Origin: Gammaproteobacteria bacterium
GTDB taxonomy: Bacteria > Pseudomonadota > Gammaproteobacteria > Nitrosococcales > Methylophagaceae
Length of the DNA stretch: 57,427 nt
NCBI GenBank assembly: GCA_014859375.1
Contig: JACUUH010000010.1
Location: 1-57,427, forward strand
Direction: 5' to 3'
The notes below the pieces were generated by a model. It ran no database searches and was not told the origin of the DNA. It was given only the letters and a program-made list of their open reading frames with translations. Of the stretch, positions 36,669-46,443 are shown piece by piece (the stretch's first letter is position 1; each line of letters opens with the position of its first letter). Position numbers and translations under genes: made by a program.

Positions 36669-37787
36669 TTAGGTGCTCGTTCGAACGTAGCGTCCACCAG
36701 GCAACGATTCTACTCGACCTTGTAACTCTAGTAATAACAGCATGGAGGAAACAGCTTCAGCAGTCAATTCGCATTTTGCAATAAGTACATCGATTGCGAT
36801 CGGATCAAACCCTAAATATTCAAACAACTGCTCATAATCAGCATCACGCTCTTGTTGTTGATTTTGATCTGTAGGTTGATGTTCGATAGTGCTTGAAGTT
36901 AACTCGGCTAGTGCACCAAGCTCTTCAATAATATCGGTGGCAGTTTCTACTAATTTTGCACCTTCCCGAATTAATTTATGACACCCGCGAACCAGAGGGT
37001 TATGAATTGATCCCGGTATCGCAAATACTTCTCGTCCTTGCTCTAAAGCCATTCTGGCAGTAATTAAAGAACCACTTTGTAACGCAGCTTCAACCACCAA
37101 TGTACCTAATGATAAACCGCTAATCAGTCTGTTTCGTCGGGGGAAATTTTCAGCTCGCGGTGTCGTGCCTAATGGAAACTCAGACACGATAGCCCCTTGT
37201 TCAACAATATCATGTGCAAGTGTTTTATGTTTCGCCGGGTAAACTACGTCTAAACCTGTGCCAATAACAGCGAGTGTTTTACCGCCTGCTGATAAAGCAC
37301 CTTGATGCGCTGCAGCATCGATACCTGCCGCCAAACCACTGGTAATGACAACATCACCTTGGGCAAGATAACGAGAAAATTCATAGGCAGTATCACGACC
37401 AGATGCAGATGGATTGCGACTTCCTACAACTGCCAACTGCCAGTGAGATAATAAATCGGCATCACCCTCTACAAATAAAATACTGGGTGGATCTGATATT
37501 TGCTTTAGAAGTTCAGGATAACGAGCATCATAAATTGTGATGATATGTCTGTTAACAGCTTGCTCAAACCAGGCTAAATCGTGCTCAACCCTGTTCCAGT
37601 CAGGTTTTAATAACGCAGAACGGGTACGATCCGAAACCATTTTTGCTTGATGAACATTTGCAAAAACATTTTCGGGTTCACCAAACTGATTTAGCAGTCG
37701 TGCAAACGTGGCTGGCCCTATACCGGGTGTTCGATATAGGGCCAGCCAATATGCTAACGCTTTATTTTTTTGTGCAAACCGATCCAG
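36669..37787 (-). CDS. dprA: DNA-processing protein DprA (non-standard start)
   Basis: DprA loads RecA on incoming single-stranded DNA during natural transformation. The Rossmann core is intact (VVGSRNPSASGRDTAYEFSRYLA, SGLAAGIDAAAHQGAL, FPRRNRLISGLS), with a C-terminal winged-helix region. The first ATG in frame (37640) would remove the N-terminal helix-hairpin-helix domain, yet upstream in the same frame the DNA encodes AYWLALYRTPGIGPATFARL, clearly that domain. Between the preceding in-frame stop and this stretch there is no ATG, GTG or TTG. Candidates are CTG at 37787, seven bases after AGGA, or ATT at 37790, four bases after it. The gene starts just after the LysM gene stop, so coupled initiation is plausible. 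I chose CTG. Confidence 0.85.
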   Translation of the reverse strand: MDRFAQKNKALAYWLALYRTPGIGPATFARLLNQFGEPENVFANVHQAKMVSDRTRSALLKPDWNRVEHDLAWFEQAVNRHIITIYDARYPELLKQISDPPSILFVEGDADLLSHWQLAVVGSRNPSASGRDTAYEFSRYLAQGDVVITSGLAAGIDAAAHQGALSAGGKTLAVIGTGLDVVYPAKHKTLAHDIVEQGAIVSEFPLGTTPRAENFPRRNRLISGLSLGTLVVEAALQSGSLITARMALEQGREVFAIPGSIHNPLVRGCHKLIREGAKLVETATDIIEELGALAELTSSTIEHQPTDQNQQQERDADYEQLFEYLGFDPIAIDVLIAKCELTAEAVSSMLLLLELQGRVESLPGGRYVRTST

Positions 37788-37798
37788 AATACTATCCT

Positions 37799-38875
37799 TT
37801 ATTCTGCTGAACGAACCTTGTCATAAACATGAATGGCACGCGTTGCTTTCATAACAATCGCATAACTCACTTTGTCAAACACCTTAAACACCATCGCCAC
37901 ACCGGCATGTTCATCTGGCAGCACAACACTGGCGTTACGATCTTTACCTCGATTGTTTAGATTAAAATAATCCTCATCTTCACGACCTGACAAAACGGGA
38001 TCAATCACTTTTTGACCCGCCTGATACACCGATAGCACATGACCAGACTCTAAATTGTCACGCGCTCCACGATTCAACACGACAATCTGATATTGTCCAA
38101 CCTGTGAAACGCCATCATAAACAGAAATAATTGTTCCATTGACCTCGCTTTCGGGTGAACGAGGCAGAAAATTCATTTCATAATCATCTGCTACTACCGG
38201 TAACAAGCGATCTCCCACCAACACTTCTCGCGAAGACTCGCGAAGTTCAACTGTCGCTGGATCCGCCATCGCTATAACCATTGCATCGGCAGCGTAAATC
38301 GCTTCGTAACCTAAGACCTCTGCAGTATCAGGATCTTTATAGACTCCGCCTTGTCGAAATACACTGTAATGCTGGCCTTGTTGCTCATCAATACCACGAA
38401 CATATACCTTGTCACCTTTTCCAGAAATCAAGCGCTCTTCTGAAGTTGCAACAATATATGGAGCCAATTTCAATACATCTTCACCGACAACGCTTGGGCG
38501 ACTCAAGAAAGGTCTAATCGAATTGAGCGGTATAGTTGGGATTGCTTTTTCAAGCATTATCTCTCTTATTTCCGGAGACATTTTGTACGCAGTTGATCCT
38601 CGTGTCAGCTCGAGAACAGGCTTTCCATCACGATAAACCAGTGAAATAACATCACCGGGATAAATTAAATGCGGATTTTCAATCTGTGGATTGACATACC
38701 AAATATCTGGCCAATGCCAAGGAAATTTTAAAAACTTGGCTGAAATATCCCACAGCGTGTCACCTCGCACAACAACGTGTTGTTGTGGATGATCAGGGTT
38801 CAAAGCTATATCTGCCGCCAATACTGGTAGGCTAAAAACTAAGAATAAAGCACTAAAAAACAAACGACGCATCAT
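37799..38875 (-). CDS. LysM domain exported protein
   Basis: 358 residues with a signal peptide (about 1-20, ending VLAA). A LysM domain follows (HVVVRGDTLWDISAKFLKFPWHWPDIWYVNPQIENPHLIYPGDVI, about 33-80), giving peptidoglycan binding in the periplasm. The remainder (about 90-355) is a conserved region of unknown role, found in gammaproteobacterial proteins next to dprA. GAGGA lies seven bases before the ATG. Its stop lies 11 bases upstream of the putative dprA start, and the two are probably co-transcribed. Confidence 0.9.
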   Translation of the reverse strand: MMRRLFFSALFLVFSLPVLAADIALNPDHPQQHVVVRGDTLWDISAKFLKFPWHWPDIWYVNPQIENPHLIYPGDVISLVYRDGKPVLELTRGSTAYKMSPEIREIMLEKAIPTIPLNSIRPFLSRPSVVGEDVLKLAPYIVATSEERLISGKGDKVYVRGIDEQQGQHYSVFRQGGVYKDPDTAEVLGYEAIYAADAMVIAMADPATVELRESSREVLVGDRLLPVVADDYEMNFLPRSPESEVNGTIISVYDGVSQVGQYQIVVLNRGARDNLESGHVLSVYQAGQKVIDPVLSGREDEDYFNLNNRGKDRNASVVLPDEHAGVAMVFKVFDKVSYAIVMKATRAIHVYDKVRSAE

Positions 38876-38996
38876 CGACAGGTCCTCAATCGAAAAGCAA
38901 AATCAGGTCATAAATCAACCGCTATCCAAGCATAAGCGTAAACGCAATTAAAGGCTATCGCAAATATGGCATTAGTGCTCGTCCACATCGGGGTGC

Positions 38997-39010
38997 TTGA
39001 TATAGATCAA
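38997..39010 (+). promoter_or_regulatory. Perfect FNR/ANR-type box upstream of cytochrome c
   Basis: TTGAT-ATAG-ATCAA matches the FNR consensus TTGAT-N4-ATCAA at all ten positions. It lies about 100 bases before the cytochrome c gene in the divergent gap with the LysM-dprA unit. Activation or repression cannot be decided without the transcription start: a TATGTA at 39029 would put the box near -38, a TATAAA at 39018 near -26. Confidence 0.72.
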
Positions 39011-39102
39011 TTACCTCTATAAAAACTTTATGTAACACTTAAATCAGTGCTATATTCAACCTCAAAATACTCAGTTAACTTACATAGGATGGAGACACCA
39101 TA

Positions 39103-39417
39103 ATGAAAAACGTATTATTTCTCTTGATTAGTCTAGGGTTTATCTTATCTGGCAATGCGTCATTTGCTGGCGACATAGCTGCTGGCAAAGCCAAAGCAGC
39201 ATTGTGTGCTAGTTGCCATGGTGCAGATGGCATAGCGGTAATGCCTGCCTACCCTAATCTAGCAGGACAAAACGAAGCATATCTAGTATCAGCTCTAACA
39301 GCATACCGTAACAAAGATCGTAATGGTGGTATGGCTGCGATTATGCAAATGCAAGTCGCTAGCTTAAGTGATGACGATATCAATAATATTGCCGCATTTT
39401 ATGCTAGTTTAAAATAA
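39103..39417 (+). CDS. Small periplasmic cytochrome c (class I, c553/c4-like)
   Basis: 104 residues with a signal peptide (about 1-22, ending SFA) and one haem motif CASCH at about 35-39, in [19 protein letters not shown]. Later Met residues (MAAIMQMQV) supply the likely distal ligand. It would shuttle electrons in the periplasm. TAGGATGGAG precedes the start. It stands alone between two operons with its own terminator and an FNR-type box upstream. Confidence 0.93.
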   Translation: MKNVLFLLISLGFILSGNASFAGDIAAGKAKAALCASCHGADGIAVMPAYPNLAGQNEAYLVSALTAYRNKDRNGGMAAIMQMQVASLSDDDINNIAAFYASLK

Positions 39418-39444
39418 CTTAGCGCTAACAGTGATAACGAAAAA

Positions 39445-39467
39445 AGCGACCATTGGTCGCTTTTTTT
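39445..39467 (+). terminator. Rho-independent terminator after cytochrome c
   Basis: Stem AGCGACC/GGTCGCT with a 3-base loop followed by seven T, 28 bases after the cytochrome stop. Confidence 0.92.
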
Positions 39468-39566
39468 ATCTATACCCGTGGTCATTAGATTTTCTGTTTT
39501 CTAGTGTCGATAACGGCTGTGATCGCAAGGCATATTAGTGACGTAATAGCCATTATATAACGCAGC

Positions 39567-39589
39567 TAGCACGGTCAGGATGCGTGCTA
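39567..39589. other. Hairpin in the gap upstream of def
   Basis: TAGCACG and CGTGCTA are perfect complements across nine bases, about 130 bases before def. No T-run follows. It could be a leader structure or an operator. Confidence 0.35.
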
Positions 39590-39716
39590 TAAGTCTGCAA
39601 ACTCATTGATCGCGGGTATTTAAAGTGTTCAAACACCATCAGCACCTTTACAATAGTCGCAACTTAACGACCTAAAAACGGTCTGATATCGTTGTAATAC
39701 AGAACTAGGTTTTCCG

Positions 39717-40220
39717 ATGGCTTTACGAGAAATTCTCCACTTTCCAGATCCCCGCTTACGCAAAAAAGCATTGCCTATCAGCGAGGTCACAGATGCTATT
39801 CGTCAACTTGCTGATGACATGCTAGAGACCATGTATGATGCCCCTGGCATTGGTTTGGCAGCTACACAAATAAACGTACAACAACGTATTTTAGTTATCG
39901 ATATTTCAGAAGATAAATCCGCACCTATGGTATTTATTAATCCTGAAATTATTGAAAAACAGGGTCAACGTGACCATGAAGAAGGCTGTCTGTCTGTACC
40001 GGAAGCCTATGAAATGGTTACACGTGCAGATACCGTGACCGTACGAGCACTTGACCGAGAAGGCAACCCATTTACGATCGAAGCGGATGAGCTTCTGGCC
40101 ACTTGTATACAACATGAAATAGATCATCTCGATGGCAAATTATTTGTTGACTACATCAGTAATTTAAAACGACAACGCATTAAAAAGCGCCTGGAAAAAC
40201 AACTCAAACAGAAGTCATAA
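39717..40220 (+). CDS. def: Peptide deformylase
   Basis: 167-residue metalloenzyme removing formyl groups from nascent proteins. All three signatures are present: GIGLAATQ (about 44-51), EGCLSVP (about 89-95) with the metal Cys, and QHEIDHLDG (about 132-140) with two metal His and the catalytic Glu. Seven bases separate it from fmt. Confidence 0.98.
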   Translation: MALREILHFPDPRLRKKALPISEVTDAIRQLADDMLETMYDAPGIGLAATQINVQQRILVIDISEDKSAPMVFINPEIIEKQGQRDHEEGCLSVPEAYEMVTRADTVTVRALDREGNPFTIEADELLATCIQHEIDHLDGKLFVDYISNLKRQRIKKRLEKQLKQKS

Positions 40221-40227
40221 CTAAACC

Positions 40228-41157
40228 ATGAAGATTATTTTTGCCGGCACGCCGGAATTTGCCGCAGAAACACTTAAGGCTTTGTTAACAACAGAACATG
40301 AAATCTGTGCTGTCTACACTCAACCCGATCGACCTGCTGGACGAGGTCGAAAACTGACAGCAAGCCCAGTCAAACAATTAGCATTACGCCATGATCTGAG
40401 AGTTGAGCAACCTGTTAATTTCAAGTCTGACGAGGATCGACAAACCTTAGCTGATTTTCAGGCTGATTTAATGATTGTTGTTGCCTATGGCTTACTATTG
40501 CCCCAAAGCGTATTGGATATGCCTAACTATGGCTGTATCAATATTCACGCCTCATTGTTACCTCGCTGGCGAGGAGCAGCACCCATTCAACGTGCTTTAT
40601 TAGCCGGTGATAATCAAACAGGTATCTGCATTATGCAAATGGAGGCGGGCTTAGACACTGGGCCAGTATTATCACGCGCAACCTGCCCAATTCATGATGA
40701 CGATACTGCCACAACACTACATGACCGCCTAGCCGAACTTGGTGCCAACACCTTATTATCAACCTTGCCTAATCTTGTTGATTTACAACAGCATGCCGAA
40801 GTTCAAGATGATAGCCAGAGCTGTTATGCAGAAAAGCTTCGTAAACAAGAAGCAGTGATAGATTGGCAACAATCAGCACGACAGATTGCACGACAAATTC
40901 ATGCCTTTAACCCATGGCCAGTAGCCCAAACACTCTGGCGTGATGCTGTATTTCGAATTTGGTCTGCTCACGTAATCAGTGATCATTCTAGTGCCAAGCC
41001 AGGTGATATCATTGCCGTACAGCGTCAGGGTATTGATATTGCGACCAATGATGGTGTGTTACGAGTGACCGAAGTACAACTACCAGGTAAACGCGCCATG
41101 TCTGTTGTTGACTTTTTAAATGCTAATTCACCAGACATAGGCGAGCATCTTGGCTAA
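40228..41157 (+). CDS. fmt: Methionyl-tRNA formyltransferase
   Basis: 309-residue enzyme formylating initiator tRNA. The catalytic stretch GCINIHASLLPRWRGAAPIQRALLAGD (Asn, His and the later Asp) is near residue 107, and IIFAGTPEFAAETL is the N-terminal motif. Its end overlaps rsmB by 8 bases. Confidence 0.98.
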   Translation: MKIIFAGTPEFAAETLKALLTTEHEICAVYTQPDRPAGRGRKLTASPVKQLALRHDLRVEQPVNFKSDEDRQTLADFQADLMIVVAYGLLLPQSVLDMPNYGCINIHASLLPRWRGAAPIQRALLAGDNQTGICIMQMEAGLDTGPVLSRATCPIHDDDTATTLHDRLAELGANTLLSTLPNLVDLQQHAEVQDDSQSCYAEKLRKQEAVIDWQQSARQIARQIHAFNPWPVAQTLWRDAVFRIWSAHVISDHSSAKPGDIIAVQRQGIDIATNDGVLRVTEVQLPGKRAMSVVDFLNANSPDIGEHLG

Positions 41158-42454
41158 AAAACATTCTGCCCGTGCTAATGCCGCCCGCATCATTTCGGAT
41201 GTTATACACCAGCATCGCTCGCTAAACGGACTACTGGCAAACTCCTTACCACATTTAGCAGACAATGAACGTAGCTTATGTCAGCAACTCTGTTACGGTG
41301 TAATCCGCTGGCAACCACAACTTCAAGCCATTGCAGATCTGTTAGTAAAAAAACCGCTCAAAAACAAAGATGGCGATATTAATGCATTATTACTGTGCGG
41401 TTTATATCAATTACGCGCGATGCGCATTCCAGAACATGCAGCGCTATCTGAAACTGTCAATGCTGCTAAAACACTTGGAAAACAGTGGGCATCAGGCTTA
41501 ATTAATGCAAGTCTCAGACATTATCAGCGTGAAAAAGACGCGATTGACGCTCAGGCATTACAATCACCTTCATCCCTGTTTGCTCATCCAGATTGGTTGA
41601 TTAATCGTTTTCAACAAGATTGGCCAGAACAATGGCAATCACTATTGGATGCTAACAACCAGCAACCGCCAATGATCTTGCGTGTTAATCAACAATACTG
41701 TTCACGTAACCAATACCTTGATCGATTAGCTGGTGCAGAAATCACTGCTTCAGCTTTGCCTGATACCGCTCATGGCATCATATTGGCGTCTGCATGTGAC
41801 GTGTATTCTCTTCCTGGCTTTAACCAAGGTCATATTTCTATACAAGATGGTGCCGCACAACGTGTTATCGATTTGCTTGATATTAAAGCCCAGCAACGTA
41901 TTTTAGATGCTTGTGCCGCGCCTGGAGGCAAAACCTGTCATATCCTTGAAACTCAACCAGATAATGAGGTTGTGGCCATAGATATTGATCCTGATCGCCT
42001 TGTTCAAATTAAACAAAATACCGATCGTTTAGGATTAAAAGCACAGCTTATTGCCGCAGATGCTGCAGATACAACCTCATGGTGGGATGGAACAAAGTTT
42101 GATCGTATTCTGATTGATGCACCATGCTCAGGTACTGGCGTTATTAGACGTCACCCTGATATTAAATTGCTGCGCCGTCCAGACGATATTGCAAACTTAG
42201 CATTAAAACAACAACAGTTACTTGAAAGTTTATGGCCTTTGCTCAACACTAGCGGCTTATTAGTGTATACAACCTGCTCGGTTATTCAGCAGGAAAATGA
42301 GCAACAGATCATGAATTTTTTACAGAATCATCCTGAAGCACAAGAACATGTTGCTGACATTGCGCCAGCCACTCGTCGACAAGCGGGCTATCAACGCTTA
42401 CCTGGTGAAGACCAACTAGATGGCTTTTACTATGCCTGCCTTCGCCACCGCTAA
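41150..42454 (+). CDS. rsmB: 16S rRNA (cytosine967-C5)-methyltransferase
   Basis: 434 residues: an N-terminal NusB-like RNA-binding domain (about 1-140) and a C-terminal SAM methyltransferase. The SAM motif DACAAPGGKTCHILE is near residue 252; the catalytic Cys are in DAPCSGTGVIRRHPDI and TTCSV. The start is a TTG inside the end of fmt (GGCGAG upstream), fitting the series def-fmt-rsmB. Confidence 0.96.
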   Translation: MAKKHSARANAARIISDVIHQHRSLNGLLANSLPHLADNERSLCQQLCYGVIRWQPQLQAIADLLVKKPLKNKDGDINALLLCGLYQLRAMRIPEHAALSETVNAAKTLGKQWASGLINASLRHYQREKDAIDAQALQSPSSLFAHPDWLINRFQQDWPEQWQSLLDANNQQPPMILRVNQQYCSRNQYLDRLAGAEITASALPDTAHGIILASACDVYSLPGFNQGHISIQDGAAQRVIDLLDIKAQQRILDACAAPGGKTCHILETQPDNEVVAIDIDPDRLVQIKQNTDRLGLKAQLIAADAADTTSWWDGTKFDRILIDAPCSGTGVIRRHPDIKLLRRPDDIANLALKQQQLLESLWPLLNTSGLLVYTTCSVIQQENEQQIMNFLQNHPEAQEHVADIAPATRRQAGYQRLPGEDQLDGFYYACLRHR

Positions 42455-43007
42455 ACTCAATCTCATTTTACTCAGTCTGCTATTGCTGATTAGCACCAGC
42501 AGTGTTGCAGCAAAATTCAGTGTTGATAGTGCGGTTATCACTAAAATTGGTAATGGCTACTCCTTAGAGGCCGATATAAATTACTCACTCACACCACGCG
42601 TAAAAGAAGCGATTGCCAATGGCGTTCCAATTGTATTTGTACAGGAACTGGAAATTATTCAGGCCTTGCCATTGCTTGGACAATTTTGGCAATGGCAAAA
42701 CACCTTATGGTCGACCAGTCTGCGTTATGAATTGCGCTACCATGCGCTGACAAATCAATATGTTGTCAATGATCTCGACACCGATCATCATAGAAGCTTT
42801 ATTTCACTTGAGGCAGCATTAGATGCCTTAGGCACCATTGAAGCATTTACCCTGCCGCCAGAACATATGACCGATACCGATAATCTTCATATTTATTTAC
42901 GAACCAGCCTCGACCTGCTAGAGCTGCCAACGCCGATGCGACCAGGAGCATTACTCTCTTCCAAGTGGCAATTAGGTAGTCCCTGGACTGAAGCAACATG
43001 GCAATGA
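42420..43007 (+). CDS. DUF4390 exported protein
   Basis: 195 residues with an N-terminal signal peptide (to about residue 30, SSVAA) and a soluble part opening FSVDSAVITKIGNGYSLEADINYSLTPRVKEAIANGVPI, typical of DUF4390. Function unknown. It lies between rsmB (35-base overlap) and the ntrY-like kinase (ATGA overlap), the usual place of this family, which hints at a link with the kinase's signal. GAAG lies 9 bases before the ATG at 42420; ATG at 42432 is an alternative. Confidence 0.88.
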   Translation: MAFTMPAFATAKLNLILLSLLLLISTSSVAAKFSVDSAVITKIGNGYSLEADINYSLTPRVKEAIANGVPIVFVQELEIIQALPLLGQFWQWQNTLWSTSLRYELRYHALTNQYVVNDLDTDHHRSFISLEAALDALGTIEAFTLPPEHMTDTDNLHIYLRTSLDLLELPTPMRPGALLSSKWQLGSPWTEATWQ

Positions 43008-45163
43008 AACTGATTAAACGTTTAAGTTCGGGAACGACGCCTTATTTCTCACTTGCCGTTTTGCTGGTTGTATTAGCCTATTTACTGACGGCTGCAACCT
43101 CAGATAGCTCAAGACTAAATGACTTATTTTTAGTTATTTTTGGCTTGGGGCTCGTGATACTCATTCTATTGGCAGCTATTTTAGTAAGAAGCTTACACCG
43201 ACTTTACAAGGACTTTAAACAAAGAGAAGCAGGCTCACGCTTAACTGTTCGTTTAGTCAGCCTATTTGTTTTATTGATCTTAGTTTCAACAACCATTGTT
43301 TATAGTTTTTCAATTCATTTCCTGCATCGAGGCATCAACAGCTGGTTTGATGTCGAAATCGAACAGGCGCTTGACGATGCACTCGAATTAAGTCGCTCCT
43401 CTTTTGGTATCCGCATGAGAACTCTGTTACGTCAAACTCGGTTGATGTCAGGAGTCTTGAGTGAGCTGCCTGATAATGAGCTCAATCATGGATTACGTGA
43501 ACTTAATCAGCTCAGTGGTGCCATCGAAATGAGCATTTGGAACATGAATGGGCAACTGATCACATCAAGCATAGAAAATCCAACAATAATGGTACCCCAT
43601 CGGCCTGATGATGCCATTTTTAGACAACTGGAACAACAAGAAGACTACATTGGACTAGATCCTGGTGATAATGATGAGTTTCAGCTGAGAGCAGCGGTAC
43701 GTATCCCTAAAAAATCCTTGTTACAACAGGACAGAATACTTCATGTTATGTTTCCTGTTAACGAACGTCTCAGCACATTAGGTAAAACCGTTCAAGATGC
43801 CTATACAGATTACAAAGAGCTCAGTTATTTAAGAAAACCATTAATCACGATATTTACACTGACATTAAGCCTCATCGTTTTGTTAACCGTTTTAGCGTCT
43901 ATCTGGTTTGCAGTATGGATTTCAAGACGGATTGTCCATCCGCTTCAAGAACTGGCTGATGGTACCCAATCAGTTGCTTCAGGTAACTACAACACCCAAC
44001 TCACCACCTCTAACCATGATGAAATTGGCTTTTTAGTCCGCTCATTTAATCAAATGACCCAGCGCCTTACCCAAGAACGCAATGCCTCACAACGTAGTCA
44101 TCGCATGCTTGAGCAACAAACAAACTATCTGGGTGCTGTACTAGGAAGTTTATCAAGCGGTGTTATCACCTTAGATGACAGCTATCACTTAAAAACAGCC
44201 AATGTTGCCAGCAGCGCTATCCTGGATGTTAAGTTGCAACACTACCTCGAGTATTCGCTCACACACATTAGTGACAAGCATAAGCACTTAGAGATCTTTG
44301 TTGACATGATCCTGACGCAAATCAAACGTCATCAAAATTGGCAACAACAGCTTGAATTACACCCTAAAAAGCGACGTCAATCCTTAATGTGTAGAGGCAC
44401 ATTACTACCCAATGATGCGGGCTGGGTTATCGTATTTGATGACATTACAACCTTACTGCAAGCCCAACGAAATGCAGCATGGGGCGAAGTCGCAAGACGA
44501 CTTGCGCACGAAATCAAAAATCCACTGACCCCGATTCAACTGTCTGCAGAACGTCTACAGCATAAATATGGTGCGTTATTACCCGATGATCAAACCGATC
44601 TACTCAACAAATTAACCAACACCATCATTCAGCAAGTTGATGCCATGAAAGATATGGTTAATGATTTTTCTGATTATGCACGCAATCCAGGATTACAATT
44701 GGCAAAACACAATATTGCTAACATCATCAAAGAAGTGCTTGCTTTATACCAAAGCCATCCCAATCACTCTGTTTCTCTAAAACAAAACACAGATGAAATA
44801 GTGCTTAAAGTTGATAGTAACCGCTTAAGACAGGTACTCCACAACCTCTTAAAAAATGCCATTGAAGCCAGCGAAGAAGCAAATCTGCCCGTTACCATTG
44901 AAATTGAATTGTCACAGGTTCAACATAACCATAACAACTGGTTAGAACTGGCGGTATTCGATCATGGCCCTGGTATTCCAGACGAAATGCTGGCAAGGCT
45001 ATTTGAGCCTTATGCCACTAATAAGTTGAAAGGTACCGGACTTGGACTCGCCATCGTCAAAAAAATTATTGAAGAACACCATGGGTTGGTCTGGGCAGAA
45101 AACAGGAATGTTAACGGAGCCTGTATACTGATTCGGTTGCCATTGGAGGATCCCGATTTATGA
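43004..45163 (+). CDS. NtrY-like membrane sensor histidine kinase
   Basis: About 719 residues from the ATG overlapping the DUF4390 stop. Two N-terminal helices (about 14-32 and 40-62), a further helix (about 84-104), a periplasmic sensor region, a helix at about 280-308, a HAMP domain (about 309-360), a PAS-like region, a HisKA domain with the His in RRLAHEIKNPLTPIQLSAERL near residue 502, and an HATPase domain (NLLKNAIEAS, DHGPGIPDE, GTGLGLAIVKKI). The layout fits NtrY. The signal is unknown. It is followed by its response regulator with an ATGA overlap. Confidence 0.93.
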   Translation: MKLIKRLSSGTTPYFSLAVLLVVLAYLLTAATSDSSRLNDLFLVIFGLGLVILILLAAILVRSLHRLYKDFKQREAGSRLTVRLVSLFVLLILVSTTIVYSFSIHFLHRGINSWFDVEIEQALDDALELSRSSFGIRMRTLLRQTRLMSGVLSELPDNELNHGLRELNQLSGAIEMSIWNMNGQLITSSIENPTIMVPHRPDDAIFRQLEQQEDYIGLDPGDNDEFQLRAAVRIPKKSLLQQDRILHVMFPVNERLSTLGKTVQDAYTDYKELSYLRKPLITIFTLTLSLIVLLTVLASIWFAVWISRRIVHPLQELADGTQSVASGNYNTQLTTSNHDEIGFLVRSFNQMTQRLTQERNASQRSHRMLEQQTNYLGAVLGSLSSGVITLDDSYHLKTANVASSAILDVKLQHYLEYSLTHISDKHKHLEIFVDMILTQIKRHQNWQQQLELHPKKRRQSLMCRGTLLPNDAGWVIVFDDITTLLQAQRNAAWGEVARRLAHEIKNPLTPIQLSAERLQHKYGALLPDDQTDLLNKLTNTIIQQVDAMKDMVNDFSDYARNPGLQLAKHNIANIIKEVLALYQSHPNHSVSLKQNTDEIVLKVDSNRLRQVLHNLLKNAIEASEEANLPVTIEIELSQVQHNHNNWLELAVFDHGPGIPDEMLARLFEPYATNKLKGTGLGLAIVKKIIEEHHGLVWAENRNVNGACILIRLPLEDPDL

Positions 45164-46443
45164 GTAAAAGTGATACCCACATTTTAATTGTTGACGATGA
45201 ACCTGATATTCGTGATTTGATTAAGGACATCTTAGGCGATGAAGGTTATCAAGTATCAACAGCATCAGATGGTATGACCGCGCGTACCGCTGTAAACCAA
45301 CATCGTCCAAACCTCATTTTGCTTGATATTTGGATGCCAGACGTTGATGGCATCTCACTGCTACGTGAATTCATGGACTATGACTCACAATCAACCATTG
45401 TGATGATGTCTGGCCATGGCACCATTGAAACAGCTGTTGAAGCAACACGACTTGGTGCCGCAGATTTTATTGAAAAACCACTGTCTACCGCGAAATTACT
45501 GCGTGGGGTCGAAGTTGCGCTGGAAAACAAAGCAAAACAAATCGCTAAACACCAGTTTGAAGTTCAAGAACCTGTTGGAAAAAGCCAGCAAATAACGTTA
45601 TTACGTGAGCAGGCTGCCAGAGTCGCCAAGCACAATATGCCGATCTTACTAATCGGTGAAGGTGGTACAGGTAAACATTGCTTTGCACATTACCTGCATT
45701 CGCTTGGTCCGTATTCCAAAGGGAAATTCATTGAATTAACGGATGAAACATTTCCCCTAGACAGCCAAAAACTCATTTCGCTCGCTAATAATTGCTGCGT
45801 CTTTCTCAATGATATTTCTTTGCTCAGTGACAAAGCTCAAGCGCTATTGTCACATATGCTAGAAACCAAAAAACTGGAAAATTGCCAACTTATTTTTTCG
45901 ACACAACATTCGCTTGAACAGGCAGTCAGCAACAATAGTTTCCAAGAAGCGTTGTTATACCAAATCAACAGCATTAGTCTGGTTATTCCGCCATTACGAG
46001 AACATATTGAGGACATTCCTGAACTGGTTCACCACTTTGTTGACCAACATACAACTCAGGCACAGCTACCCTATCGCCATTTTACTGTTGCCGCACAAAA
46101 TCGGCTAAGAAACTATACCTGGCCAGGCAATGTGCTCGAACTCAAAAATATTGTTCAGCGCCTGTTGTTGTTAAGCGAAGACAATGAAATTGATGACGCT
46201 GATATCGATCTCACCCTACAATCTGCAAATCAAGATGCTAACGATGACAATGCTATCAATTATGATCTACCGCTACGTGAAGCAAGGGAACAGTTTGAAC
46301 GAATTTATTTACTGCATAAGCTTGAACATACAGATGGCAATGTTGGCAAAGCAGCCAAATTAGCCGGTATGGAGCGTACCCACCTTTATCGCAAACTACG
46401 CTCTTTAGGCATTGACACCAAACAAACTCAGGACAATTTATGA
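45160..46443 (+). CDS. NtrX-like response regulator with degenerate AAA+ domain
   Basis: 427 residues: REC domain with acceptor Asp56 (ILLDIWMPD), a central domain aligned with sigma-54 activator ATPases, and a C-terminal Fis-type helix-turn-helix (about 391-416, [21 protein letters not shown]). The central domain keeps a Walker A (GEGGTGKH, 166-173) but has lost the GAFTGA loop: only 45 residues lie between the Walker A Lys and the Walker B position, against about 64 in NtrC. The Walker B reads VFLNDI in place of FLDEI, and the arginine-finger region reads [10 protein letters not shown] in place of FREDLYYRLN. It probably binds DNA but cannot remodel sigma-54 polymerase. Overlaps ntrY and trkA by ATGA. 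Confidence 0.93.
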   Translation: MSKSDTHILIVDDEPDIRDLIKDILGDEGYQVSTASDGMTARTAVNQHRPNLILLDIWMPDVDGISLLREFMDYDSQSTIVMMSGHGTIETAVEATRLGAADFIEKPLSTAKLLRGVEVALENKAKQIAKHQFEVQEPVGKSQQITLLREQAARVAKHNMPILLIGEGGTGKHCFAHYLHSLGPYSKGKFIELTDETFPLDSQKLISLANNCCVFLNDISLLSDKAQALLSHMLETKKLENCQLIFSTQHSLEQAVSNNSFQEALLYQINSISLVIPPLREHIEDIPELVHHFVDQHTTQAQLPYRHFTVAAQNRLRNYTWPGNVLELKNIVQRLLLLSEDNEIDDADIDLTLQSANQDANDDNAINYDLPLREAREQFERIYLLHKLEHTDGNVGKAAKLAGMERTHLYRKLRSLGIDTKQTQDNL

